Shown here: positions 21,660 through 32,719 of the stretch, one piece after another
How the letters are laid out: every line of letters starts with the position of its first letter
Position numbering within the stretch: the stretch's first letter is position 1
Source: Plectosphaerella cucumerina
Taxonomy: Eukaryota; Ascomycota; Sordariomycetes; Glomerellales; Plectosphaerellaceae
NCBI GenBank assembly: GCA_020746995.1
Contig: JAGPXD010000001.1
Coordinates: forward strand, 1,364,001 to 1,428,000
DNA: 64,000 nt
Direction: 5' to 3'
Program-made: the position numbers and the translations under genes
Notes under the pieces: model-generated
Told to the model about the DNA's origin: nothing
Seen by the model: the letters and a program-made list of their open reading frames with translations, nothing else
Database searches by the model: none

Positions 21660-22742
21660 GCAGGCACTGTAGTCGGCTGTAGATCGCAACGTTCTGGTCA
21701 ACATGCATGATCCAGGAGATTTCTCTAGAGAGTTCCTGGCCTCGCGCCGGTTCTTGATGCCTTTCTCGCCGTCTGACCTGCTTCTTCTCTGCTGCACCGA
21801 TTTTCCTGAGTATGCAAGAACTTGATTTGCTTGAGGAGATGAATGGATATAAGACAGCACATCGTAGACACGTTGCATGTCATCGTCAGGGTACCCCGGA
21901 CGTTAGAAAGGGGCTGTAGAATTTCAACGGAGAATTTCGATGGGAATGTGGACAGATGACCGATATCGGCTCTTCCTTCAGCCATTGTCAGTGAAAGCAT
22001 GCTGCGATGATCACATCACACCTGATGCAGGGCTTGCGCATCGAGCCTCTCGATTTCGACCAGTTGAGCTACATGACTAGCGTGTGAGGCGGCCTAGATG
22101 AATAAAAAGAAGCCCAGAAGGCGCCACGCAAACTCTGCGTAGGATCATCCCTCCCACGGCACGACGGCATCAAATGTGGTCACGGTTTGATTGGCCCACA
22201 GGGCGTGAATGGATCTAATCTGATCATCTGGCGACGCCGTTGGCGAGGGGAAAGCCCCTAACCGGTCCAGGGCCCCCCTTTTTCGACTGCCGATCATCAC
22301 CAGCATCCACAAGAGCCCACTGCCAGGATGGCCACCTCATCCCGCCCGCCCCGAGACGGGTGCGACCTCCCGCCCGGCGACCGAGGGGAGAGGAGGGGGG
22401 CCTTAACATCGGCACTGCATATCGCTGCCTTTTCGGGTCAAAATCGTACGTCTTGGACCACCGCCGCTGACGAGGGATGTTAAAAGTCTGGGAGCTGATG
22501 TCAGGGGAAGACCTTGGCCGACTGGGTCTTGCATCCACATCGCCCCAACAGCACGGCCAAGAAAACCTTGGCCCGAGGTAGCAGTGAAGCTGGATGATGT
22601 GTACAAATGGGAGACGCCCCTCACGTCTTCAGAACTGTCTGGCTCTTCATATTCCTTGTCTAGAGTTCAGCGCCTTGTATCACCTTTCAAGCTTCAGATC
22701 GAACCTCCATCAGCATCTCCGTCCCCCCGAGAGCATACCAAG
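21660..22742. other. Intergenic region upstream of the siderophore transporter
   Basis: No gene supported. A reverse CCAAT (ATTGG) occurs near 22190, which could suit HapX/CCAAT-complex iron control of the next gene, but no full GATA-type SreA site was found. A tRNA-like A-box word near 22055 is discussed under rejected items. Confidence 0.45.
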
Positions 22743-24715
22743 ATGGGAGTCGCCAACCCCGAAGGGCCAACACTGGCCACCGAGGCTCCTCCTGCCATCC
22801 CCGCCAACACGACGGAAGACAAGATCTCAGCCGCCCCAGCCCCGGCCGCCGCAACCCTCCAAGACGAAGCCGCCTCCGACCGCGAAAAGACCTACGACGA
22901 TGATTCAGACGACTTCCAAAACGGCGTCCAGCGCGTCCGCGCCATCACCTCCGTCTGGTCCCGTCCCACCCTCATCTCCATGTTCATCCTCCTCTACCTC
23001 GTCCTCTTCGTCGACTTTATCCAAAACGCCAACGACGCCGCCCTAAACCCTTACATCACCTCCTCCTTTGGCGCCCACGGTCTCCTCAACGTCGTTGGTA
23101 TCATGTCGACAATCCTCGGCGGCTGCGTACCCCTGGCCCTCGCCAAGGCAATCGACATCTTTGGCCGCATCGAGGGCTACCTCTTCTCCCTCACCGTGGC
23201 TGTGGTGGGCATGATAATGAAAGCTACCTGCGTCAACGTCGAGATGTACTTTGCCGCGCACGTCCTCTACTGGACCGGGCACATCGGGTTGTTGTACGTC
23301 ATTGACGTTATGATTGCGGATATCACGACGTTGAAGAACCGCATGATCATCTTTGGGATCAACGGGACGCCGAGGATTGCTTCGACTTTCGCTGGACCCG
23401 CTATTGCAGAGCTGTTTTACACAAAGTCCAACTTCCGCTGGGCGTTTGGCGCGTTTGCCATCATCATTGTGGCTTTCAGCATGCCGGCGCTGGGGGTCAT
23501 GATCTACATGTTCCGCAAGGCGACAGCCATGGGCGTCATCACCTCGAGACGCTCGCCGGTCCAGAGGGCGTGGTACCAGTCTATCTGGTACTATTTCATC
23601 GAGTTTGATAGTGAGTCGCGGGTAGCCCGCTTGTCAAGAGACCATATGTTAACACGATGGGTAGTATTCGGCATCATCCTCATTATGTTCGCCTTCTCCC
23701 TGATCCTCCTTCCTTTCAGTTTGGCACCATACGCACCCAACTTTTGGTCTACGCCGTACATCATCGCCATGGAAGTTCTCGGCGTGCTTCTTGTCCCTGC
23801 CTTCTACGCCTGGGAGAAGTACTTCACGCCTGTTCCCTTTCTTCCCTGGAAGTACCTCACGGAACGGACCATCGTCGGCTCATGTCTCCTCTATGGTGCC
23901 ATGTTCGTCTCGACATTGTACGTGGCCCCCCCTTCAACTCGGCTGAATTTCTGCTGACCTGTGTCCGTTTCAGCTGCTGGAACCGCTACTTCTACTCCTA
24001 CCTCATGGTCGTGAACAGACAGTCCATGACCAGCGCGAGCTATATTCTCAACGCCTTCTCGCTCACCTCGTCCGTGTTCGGACCCATCTTTGGAGTGTAA
24101 GTCCAACTTCCACCGCTTCACGGCCATGTTCTGACAAGCAACAGAATCATCAGCAAGACCGGAAACTTCAAATGGTTCGCCTACACTGGTGTGCCCATCA
24201 TGCTCCTCGGTACCGGCCTGCTCATCCCCTTCCGCGCCCCATCCACATCCGCCGGCGTTCTCGCCTTGACCCAGGTTCTCGTCGGACTCGGAACCGGCAT
24301 CTTCTCGACCTGCGGCCAGATTGCCGTAATGTCACCCGTGTCCCACCAGGAGATCGCCGTCGTCAACGCCATCTGGGGTCTCTTCGGTGGCATCGGCGCC
24401 GCGATTGGCATGGCAATTGCTGGCGCTCTCTGGAACAATATCGCCCCAACGATGCTCCACGACCTCCTTCCCGAGTCTTCCAAGGCCAATTCTAGGCAGA
24501 TCTTTGGCGATATCGAGCTTCAGATGTCTTTTGCCGACGGGAGTCCGGAGCGTGACGCCGTCGTGGCGACGTACTTCCATGTGCAGAGGTACATGGTCAT
24601 TTCGGGAGCTTGCTTCGTCCCGCTCTGTCTGGTTTGCATCTTCGTGTGGAAGAACATTAACGTGAAGAAGCTTGAGGAGGAGCAGGGCAAGCAGACTAAG
24701 GGTTTGGTGTTCTAA
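22743..24715 (+). CDS. Siderophore-iron MFS transporter (SIT family)
   Basis: Four exons (22743..23610, 23665..23917, 23974..24096, 24145..24715) give 604 residues. A polar, Ala/Glu-rich N-terminus of about 70 residues leads into QNGVQRVRAITSVWSRPTL, a common opening of MirB-type carriers. The core shows NDAALNPYITSSFGAHGLL, GYLFSLTVAVVGMIMKATC and YVIDVMIADITTLKNR, which match the siderochrome transporter family, and about fourteen spans can be drawn. It should import ferric siderophores by proton symport at the plasma membrane. The start ATG at 22743 has a good context (CCAAGATGG). Introns are 48-56 bases with in-frame joins. No siderophore synthetase lies in the window. Confidence 0.9.
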
Positions 24716-24942
24716 GTTATCAATGTAGGATGTCTCATATCTAGACCTCTTCGTCAAATACCAACTTGGATTCAACTCCTGCATGTCTCTAGCCAAGAGT
24801 AACCGTGACATCCTGAGAGCATGAGGTGATACCGGAAATCTGCAGGCATATTCAATATTTGTGGTTATCGCTTTATTATATTACAAGTTTATCCCACGCC
24901 GCCAGGGTATCATCAAACACAGCACATCGAGCCTCCCCCCAA

Positions 24943-26657
24943 TCACTCGCTTCTAGGCGGCCACTTCACCCGCCTCTCGGCCCGCACGTACAGGTTATTC
25001 GGTCGAATAAGCTGGAACATGGGATCGTAATCAACCGGGCCATCCTGCGCCAAGGTAAACTTGTACCGCCACAGCAGCTTGGGGAGGAACACCTTGACCT
25101 CCTGCAGCGCAAAGTTGAAGCCGATGCACATGCGCGGCCCCGTGGCGAAGGGAATGTACGACGCCGACGGCCTCTCCTTGACCTTCTCTGTGTCCCAACG
25201 GTCCGGGTCGAAGAGGGTCGGGTTATCCCAGATCTTGGGGTTGTTGTGGATGTGGTGGATGGCGGGGATGACGATGGCATCCTTGGGAAGCTTGTACCCG
25301 CCGGGTAGGATCATGTCCACCGAGGCGGTGCGTGCGGGCTGGTAGGAGGGGTTGTGCCGGCGCTGGGTCTCCTTGACGTACTTGTCGAGGAAGGTCAGCT
25401 TGCCCGTCAGGTCGGCGGTGATCTGAGTGTCGTCGTCGAAGCCGTTGTCGACGAGCTCCTGGAGAAGGCGCTCCTGCATGCCGGGGTAGACGACGAGGCC
25501 GTAGAGGAGCCATGACAGCAGGGAGCTGGTGGTGGTGAAGCCGGCACCAGTGGCGACGACAAGAGGCTCCATAATGCGGTCGAGAGGGAGCTTATTGCCC
25601 TTTGAGTCGGTGGCGCGGAGGACGTAGTCGACCATGTTCTCGGCACGGAGGGCGGCCTCCTGTAGCTCGAGGTCCTCTGTGCCCTTGGCGGCGTTGGCGA
25701 CCGACTCGCGCATCATGGCCTCGATACGGTTACGGGCGTCGCGGAGGCGCTGGGGGTCGCCGAAGGGCAGGCTGCGGTACCAACTGCCCATGGAGGTGAT
25801 CTTCTTGTTGAGCTCGAGAGACTGAGCGATGCGGAGGACCATCTCGTGGGGAGGGGCATCGACGGCGGTGAAGTGGCGGAAGTCCATGCCCAGGACGAGC
25901 TTGCCGACGGCCTGGGAGCCGAGCTTGAGCATGTAGGGGTAGACGTTCCACGCCTCGCCGCGCTCGTCGAGCTCGTCAAAGACGCTGAAAGCGTCCTCGA
26001 TGGTGCGCTGCATGGTGGGGGCGTAGTGGCGGACGGCCTTGGGACCGAAGGCGGGCGGGAGGAACTTGTGGGCGACGCGCCACTCCTCGGTGTTTGTGTC
26101 ACCGAGGAAGACGCCGGCTTCCTTGTTCTTGATGGGGTGGAGGGGGTGGCCGTCGATGATGCGCTTGGAGAAGAAGTCGGTCTCGCCGAAGACGATGGAC
26201 GCCAGGTTCGGGTCGTTGGTGTGGTAGACAGTGCTGCCTAGGTTGGTCGTCTTGAACAGGGGACCGTACTTTTCGAAGAGACGCTGGTGGTTTCCGAGAT
26301 GGTCGGGGTATACCTCGAAGTAGTTGCCGACGAAGGGGAAGCCGCCGGGGCCTGGCACGTCGCGGACGGCCTTTCCATCGATAGTGATGGCCACAAGGCC
26401 GTCGGAGGCGGTAACCTCGGCGACGGTAGTCAGGGCCGTCTCGCCCGTTGCGGTGACGAAGCCGATGCCTGGACGAAGTGTTAATTGGCGACTTTGAAGC
26501 CATAAGGACAAATTGCGGGCTTACCATTGGGGTCGACGATGGCGAAGTGTGATGCGACAAGGTGCTGAAGGGTCTGTTCATCTGTGCCTGCGGGGATCTC
26601 GATCTCTTGGCTGGTGGACTGGGCCTCGCCCAGAAGAAAGAACTGTTTCGTGGACAT
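24943..26657 (-). CDS. Cytochrome P450 with a soluble N-terminal extension
   Basis: Exons complement(24943..26468, 26525..26657) give 552 residues; the 56-base intron has GTAAGC and GTCCAG ends. The heme loop is FATGPRMCIG with the thiolate cysteine near residue 492. The ExxR helix is ETQR (411-414), and FDPDRW (464-469) is the PERF-like motif. The I-helix reads VATGAGFTTTSS instead of the usual AGxDTT, so the acid is missing. There is no N-terminal membrane anchor. Residues 1-95 form a mixed alpha/beta segment (MSTKQFFLLGEAQS, EIEIPAGTDEQTLQHLV, AITIDGKAVRD) before the proline hinge VPGPGGFPFVGNYFEVYP; it may be a ubiquitin-like fold (inference). The gene is head-to-head with a cytochrome b5-b5 reductase fusion, a plausible redox partner. 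Substrate unknown. Confidence 0.9.
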
Positions 26658-27600
26658 GGTGAATGTATGTGCGATGGATAGGACGTCCAGATGGCGACAT
26701 GAGGCAGGCCTCAGGACTCTCTCATGATATATGCTGGCAGGCGGCGAAGGCGATTGACCTCGAGATGAGCAGATATGGGGCTCGGTCGACCTCAAATCTA
26801 GCCACCAACCCTGACGTCAAACAGCCGAGGCATGTCGACCCTCTGGTGGGCCACATCTCCGATAACAAAAAGGAGCTACGTCCACGTCTCCATCGTGAGA
26901 GAAGCATCCAGCCGTTGATGATGCGTTGGCAATCTTCAAAAAGTCGGCCATCGGCACTTCGCCCGGCCGCCCGTTGAAACCAGGCCCCATCGGGAACAGT
27001 GGAAAACCCAGCTTCGGCCCGGCACTTGGCGATCGGCGACCCACTGCGATTCAGGGACCGGCCGCTATAACAGCCAATCCCGAGCGCTGTTCGAGGCATC
27101 TTCACCCCACCGAGGAGATTTTTTTGTTCTGGAAAGGAAGCCTCAATGCACGATGACGGCGCCGATATATCCGCGCCTCGGCTCGTCCTCTTCGTCGGTG
27201 GCCACTGCACGAAGCTCGACGACACCTAACTGGCCCGCTCCCGTGCCTTGCGCCATCGTCAACGGGACCCGTCCCGTCCCTGTCGGAGATTGACTCGACG
27301 TGGCCGGCGATGGCCGAAGAACAAAGTGGATGATGGGTGATACCGGAGGCCCAGTGAAAAACAAGGCTTTGCAAGCATTTCGGCCGAGTCCCACGTCAGC
27401 GAGCCTCGGCATCTTTGTAGTGGACACGGCGAGGAAGGAAAGGACCTTATCTGCCGTGCTCAAAGGCAGGGGACAGGGGGCCTGGTTGACGTCGATGGCG
27501 AAGTCGGCTCTTTTCTTATATCATGGGAGGAGACGGGAACCACCTGCCTTCACCCCTGTGATGACTTGACCATTGATGCCCCTTTGCACATCACGTCAAC
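26658..27600. promoter_or_regulatory. Shared promoter region of the P450 and b5-reductase genes
   Basis: This 943-base region separates two divergent start codons and holds no credible gene. TATA-like words sit about 70 bases before each start: ATATATC on the minus strand near 26725-26732 and TTATATCA on the plus strand at 27526-27533. Shared control is an inference from the layout. Confidence 0.5.
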
Positions 27601-29032
27601 ATGGCTGAAGCTTCCCCAGCGTACACGGCCAAAGAGGTCGCCGCACACAACACCAAGGACGACTGCTGGATGGTCATCCAGGGTCAGGGTGAGTTTGCCG
27701 ATGCTTTGAAGCCGAGACCCTTTACTGACGACCCTAGTGTACGATGTCACAAAGTACATCCACGACCACCCCGGTGGCGCAGATATCCTCATCGAGGCTG
27801 CCGGCAAGGACGCAACGATAGAGTTCGACAACGCCGGCCACTCGGAGGATGCCTTCGAGATCATGGCCGACTTCAAGGTCGGCGAGTTCAAGGGCGCTCC
27901 CCAGCGGGCAGCCCCTAAGCCCGTCCTCCTCAAGGCCAAGGCCACCACCGCAGCAGTCGCCAACACGTCCGGAAGCCGTCTTGCTTCGAGAGCCGCCGGC
28001 ACACTGGCCGTCATGTCCCTCGGCGCCGCTGCCGTCTACCAAGCCTCGAGACTCAAGTTCCAGATCCCCACCAGCCTCCCGCGGCCACGCTTCGAGGCCC
28101 CGAAACTCGGCTTCATCGAGGGCGTCGCCGTTGCGACTGCCGTCTTCGCCGTGGCCTCGACCATCATCGGCAAGAAGCTCGCCAAGATGATTCACTTCGA
28201 AGAAGGCGGCTTCATGCGCTACCCGCCGCACAGGAAGATGCCCAAGATCGCCAAGCCCGATCCCCTCCTCCGCCGCGGCTGGCTCGACCCGTCAACCTAC
28301 CACGCCCTGCCCCTGACCGAGAAGACCCTCATCGCCCCCTCCGTCTACCGCCTCGTCTTCACCCTCCCCACATCCCGCACAGTTCTCGGCCTCCCCATCG
28401 GTCAACACGTCGCCATAAAGGCCGATATCGACGGCAAGTCCGTCACCCGCTCCTACACGCCCACCTCCAACAACGCCGACCTCGGCACCCTCGAACTCGT
28501 CATCCGCTGCTACCCCGACGGCCTCCTGACGGGCCGCTACCTCGCCAACCTCAATGTCGGCGACGAGGTCCTCTTCCGCGGACCCAAGGGCGCCATGCGT
28601 TACACCCGCGGCCTCTGCAAGAAGATGGGCATGGTGGCCGGCGGCACCGGCATCACGCCCATGTTCCAGCTCATCCGCGCCATCTGCGAGGACGACCGGG
28701 ACACGACCGAGGTGAGCCTGGTGTACGCCAACAGGACCGAGGGCGACATCTTGCTGCGGGAGGAGCTTGACTCGTTTGCGAGAAGGTACCCTGCCAACTT
28801 TAAGCTGTATTACATGGTGGATCAGGCGCCGGAGGGAGAGTGGGCGTATGGTACCGGTTTCGTGACGATGGATGTCATGAGGGAGAGGCTGCCGGCGGCG
28901 GGAGATGATGCGAAGGTTATGCTGTGCGGACCGCCGGGGATGGTGGCGGCTGCGAAGAAGGGGTTGGCGGAGCTTGGGTTTGAGATGCCTGGTGCGTCGG
29001 GCAAGATGACGGATCAGGTGTTCTGCTTCTGA
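27601..29032 (+). CDS. Fused cytochrome b5 - cytochrome b5 reductase
   Basis: Exons 27601..27688 and 27738..29032 give 460 residues; the 49-base intron has GTGAGT and CCCTAG ends. The b5 domain (1-80) carries YIHDHPGGADIL with the first heme ligand in HPGG (40-43) and the second in AGHSEDA (His64). A central hydrophobic part (about 115-180) with two possible spans, LAVMSLGAAAVYQ and GVAVATAVFAVASTIIG, would anchor it. The reductase half has the FAD motif RSYTPTS, the NADH motif GGTGITPMFQLI and CGPPGM (from 426), ending in a Phe (DQVFCF) as in b5 reductases. It should pass electrons from NADH through FAD to heme. Its head-to-head P450 neighbour is the likely client, though desaturases are also possible. 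Confidence 0.93.
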
Positions 29033-29404
29033 GGTGGTTGGGGGTAGAGAGGCTGCTGTAATGCGTTGGTGCCCAAACCGGTTGCCTTCAGGACGACAGC
29101 TGAGTTGACCACCAACATTGGTCGAGCCTGTGTAGAGAAGGCTAGGTGCCTCGTAATGATTGCATGAGCCACAAGGCAAGCAAGCAACATGCTGTTGGTG
29201 CTGTTTCATCCCCTCTTTCGACCTCGGTGACCCAAAAGGGCGATGTGGCCAACCTGTATGCGACCCAACGCGCCTGTGGCTGTTGGTTGCATGAGCAGAA
29301 GCCAATCGTCGCAATTGATAAATACAGCCGGACTGTCACATTCGCCTTCGACCTCCTTCCATCTGCACTCCAACTTCACCCATCTGCCCGTCAGCCTGAT
29401 CGCA
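29033..29404. other. Intergenic region before the HET-domain gene
   Basis: No gene seen. The promoter motifs at its right end are listed separately. Confidence 0.45.
29302..29327 (+). promoter_or_regulatory. CCAAT box and TATA-like element before the HET-domain gene
   Basis: CCAAT at 29302-29306 and TGATAAATACA at 29317-29327 lie about 80-100 bases before the ATG at 29405. Motif match only. Confidence 0.35.
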
Positions 29405-30742
29405 ATGGCACACGTGTACGCGAGCCGTCTCAACCCAGATGAGGTGCGACTTCTTCAACCAGTCTCTGCCTCCCAGCATGGGCTTTTCTTCAGACTCATC
29501 ACCACGCCAAGAAGACTCGCAAGACAATACACTGCCGTGTCGTACACTTGGGGATCTGATCAGCCAACGGAAAGCATCTTCCTGGACGACAAGCCCTTCT
29601 CCGTCCGCCCAAATCTTTGGGCCTGCCTCTATCACTTGGTCAACTTTCCCACCACGAAGGGCCTCTGCCTCTGGGTAGATGCCATCTGTATCAACCAGGG
29701 CGACGACATAGAAAAGGCCAGCCAGGTCCGGCTCATGGACGAGACGTACCGAGATGCAGATCACGTCTCGGTCTGGCTGGGTCTTCTCCCCCTCGGCCCA
29801 AGAGGCACGGAGCTGAAGCCTTCGAACCGCCAAAATGCCACACTGCGGGTGGACGACTTTGACTGGTACGACCACATGGCAGATCTGACGAGTCGACCGT
29901 ATTGGAAGCGCTTCTGGGTCATCCAGGAGTTTCTTCTCGGCCGCGAAGTTATGATCTACTGCGGGAACACGGGCATGCACTGGCAGCAGTTCCAGACACT
30001 GCTCTGTACCACAGGGGATATCGACCAGTACCCATCTGATGACCGCGATTCGGATTGGGCGACGCATCATTATGATGCCACGCCATTGATCATGGGCAGA
30101 CATCCGGACAAGCACCCAGAGACTCACCAACCATTGGAGACACTCCTGGTGAGGCACAGCAACTCACTCTGCCAGGATCCTAGGGATCGGATCTTTGCCT
30201 TGCTGGGGCTCATTGACCCATTCGAGAAGCGTCTGCTCGAAAGGTTCTTCCCGAATTATACACTGTCGGAGGAAGAGGTCCTCATTCTCACTGTGTCATA
30301 TTTGACGCAGTCATCCGCCGGCTTTGAAGGCCATCTGACCGCTGACTCAGACGATCTGTTCCTCGCCCTCAAGGTCAAGTCGAAAGCCAAGAGGGAAGAG
30401 ATTCTTCGGAAGGCACGAACCATCGATTTTCCCGGGACCGAGTCCGTCGAGGAGGCCAGACGCCAAATGGATCTATCCGCTTCAGCCAGTGATCAACCTC
30501 CTCATCTCCCGGCGGATTTCCCTCTAGACGTCGAGGCCTGTCAAGCTATCGTCGCAATGTGCCAACAAGTCGTGAATCAAGGCTATGGCACATTCAACCA
30601 CGATGGGGTTGCCGACGAGATATGGATCGACGAGTATGGACAATTTCGAAGGAGAAGGAGAGGGTGGTGGTCATCGGGTAAGGTTGTGGTATTGGGGTTG
30701 ACTTTCGCCGCTTGCTTCTGGATCTGGAGGAAATGGAAGTGA
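29405..30742 (+). CDS. HET-domain protein with a C-terminal membrane tail
   Basis: One frame of 445 residues. The HET domain spans about residues 40-190 and has its three blocks: YTAVSYTWGSD, LCLWVDAICINQGDD with RLMDETYRDADHVSVWLG, and SRPYWKRFWVIQEFLLG. HET proteins mediate heterokaryon incompatibility or related self/non-self cell death. After the domain come QDPRDRIFALLGL, usual in this family, and a variable helical region. The last 30 residues are a basic cluster (RRRRRGWW) followed by a hydrophobic stretch VVVLGLTFAACFWIW and WRKWK, which looks like a tail anchor with the HET domain in the cytosol. The partner allele or trigger is unknown. Upstream in-frame ATGs (29243) are ignored because the ATG at 29405 follows the CCAAT/TATA pair. 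Confidence 0.9.
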   Translation: MAHVYASRLNPDEVRLLQPVSASQHGLFFRLITTPRRLARQYTAVSYTWGSDQPTESIFLDDKPFSVRPNLWACLYHLVNFPTTKGLCLWVDAICINQGDDIEKASQVRLMDETYRDADHVSVWLGLLPLGPRGTELKPSNRQNATLRVDDFDWYDHMADLTSRPYWKRFWVIQEFLLGREVMIYCGNTGMHWQQFQTLLCTTGDIDQYPSDDRDSDWATHHYDATPLIMGRHPDKHPETHQPLETLLVRHSNSLCQDPRDRIFALLGLIDPFEKRLLERFFPNYTLSEEEVLILTVSYLTQSSAGFEGHLTADSDDLFLALKVKSKAKREEILRKARTIDFPGTESVEEARRQMDLSASASDQPPHLPADFPLDVEACQAIVAMCQQVVNQGYGTFNHDGVADEIWIDEYGQFRRRRRGWWSSGKVVVLGLTFAACFWIWRKWK

Positions 30743-32719
30743 GGCCAGGGGGTCTTCTCTCCTGCCAAGAGAAGCCAGTTGATGGCAGATGGGTGGTCTG
30801 GACCGGTTCCGCGAGGTAATAGATCCTCTGATGTAAAAAATGAAGGGAAGGGGCACGATCCGCGAAGCTGTACACAGAAGTGATGTCGTCTTGGCTATCT
30901 CGACAAGTGACTAAGCACAAGGGGGAGCTGAAAAGTCGTCACGAGATGCCAGTGTTGGTGGTGTTTCGAAAACTATCCGTCAATTGAGCACAACGGCCAT
31001 CCAGCTCCCCGGATGCGGCGGCGGCGCGGCGCTGGTGATGGTTCAGCCGGCGGTGCTTTACCTTTGACCGGCCGACAGCTTTTGGTGGCGGAGCCGCAGC
31101 GCTGGGCGGTTCGCAGAGCAGACTATTTTGGGACCGGGAGGATGCAGATGCGCCCGGCAGCGGGGAACCAGCAGCCTAAGCCTTAGGGCATGTCAGCAGC
31201 TGCTGCAAGGCGTCAGGGCTGAGTCGGTATGGGTGTGCTAGGTGCAGGCCGGGCTGAGATGGATTACCCGTCCTGTCCACGGCGGCGGGAAGGCATGATA
31301 AAGATGCCGGGCCCGGTGTTTTAAGGACATGTCCCGGCGATCGAAAAACTGGAAGAACTTCCCGTTGTGTTTGTTTCTCGCCTCCCGACTGACTCGAGCC
31401 GAGCCTCAATCTCGAGGTTGCTGGCCCCCTTGAACGAAAAAGCTGACATAATCACACCTGAAGGAGGCTCCGAAACGGGGACCCTCTCCACTGAACCGAG
31501 CCTGGCCCGCTGTTTCGAGCACCCCCCTTGCCCCCCTTGCCCCTACCAAGCCGGGACCTGCGCCCCCTGGCCCCCGCACTGATTGGCCCAAGGCCACCAA
31601 CTCTGTTACAATCTGCCCCTAAAAAGCGGCCCCGAGCCAATCGTGGCCCGAGTCAACCACGCGCCGCCTGTCTCCTTTCTTTCGTTGCTTGGCCTTGGTC
31701 GTCCCGTCTTCTCGTCTCTCCTCGACCCTCACTACACCAGACATCCACCACACCTTCAAGACGGGGTCCGGTCTTTTGTTCTCGGCCCATCCAACGCTTC
31801 ACCCAGGCCTTTTTGGATACTGACGGCCAGGATTTGCATCTCGCTCGCGTCTCGTCCGCTGCCGTGCTAGTTGGTCCGCTGCCTTGACCCATCTCGACGT
31901 CCTCCTCGACATCGATCGACCTTCAAATCTCCTCGTCCATCCACCGCCACCATCAGGCACGCGCCGCACGCTCCCCCCCCTTTCCCGACGGGCGATCATC
32001 CAGGGTTACCAGGGCCAGCCTAGACCGGTCGACCCCCAAGACAACCCGCAGCACATTTCTAGTTTCCACCACCTCCTTTCTCCATCTCCTCTCTCCCTCT
32101 CCTCCTCGAAGCTCCTTCTCCCCCGCCACCGTCCGCATTCCAGCACGCCCGCCCAGCAACGCCCTTCGAAACGTCACCGACACGCTTCCGCATAATCGTC
32201 CAGAGCCCTACCCGACAACCTCGCCCTCCTGATCGCCGACGGCAACCCTCGTCCCAAAAGACCTGACGCTCGAACCTCCCCCCGGCCAGCGGGACCGATC
32301 TCCGAAACCAGCTCCATAGACAAGCTGCAGGGAAGAAGCCCGACGCGCTTCCGCAAGCATCATGAGCGTGAGTGTTTCACCTGACGGTTCGCACTCTCCA
32401 GGTTTCGCCTGGAGTGTCGCGGCGGGACCGCGCTCTTCCCTCCTCCGTCCTTGGCCCTGCCCTTGGCCGTCGTCCTGCCCTTCGTCTCTTCTCTCTGCCC
32501 ATTCCTTTGACCCCCTCGACGTCACGCCCGTTGCAACTTCATGCTGCTGGTTGATGCCACTGCACCACTCTGCTCGGGCGCTGGACACCCGACCCTTCGT
32601 CATTGCCGTCCACTTCATCCCACATCCTCCTGCAGAGCAGCGCTCTGTTTCCCCTTCCCTCCGACATCACACCCCATCGCCTGCCACATTGCTTCTTTGA
32701 CAGACCACGAGCTAACACC
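30743..32719. other. Long intergenic region with CT-rich leader of the syntaxin gene
   Basis: No gene seen in this 1977-base stretch. From about 31500 the plus strand is strongly C/T-rich, as in fungal 5' UTRs. A likely UTR intron runs from GTGAGT at 32368 to CAG at 32703. If so, the leader keeps an ATG at 32362 that encodes a five-codon upstream frame ending six bases before the syntaxin ATG. Confidence 0.4.

Noticed and set aside
22021..22081. tRNA-like words on the minus strand (A-box TAGCTCAACTGG)
   Set aside because: The A-box matches, but the D stem does not close, the anticodon arm folds with a three-base loop, and no proper B-box, acceptor stem or T run follows.
22205..22230. SreA-type GATA site upstream of the siderophore transporter
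   Set aside because: The sequence ATCTGATCATC lacks the required GATAA, so iron-repressor binding cannot be claimed.
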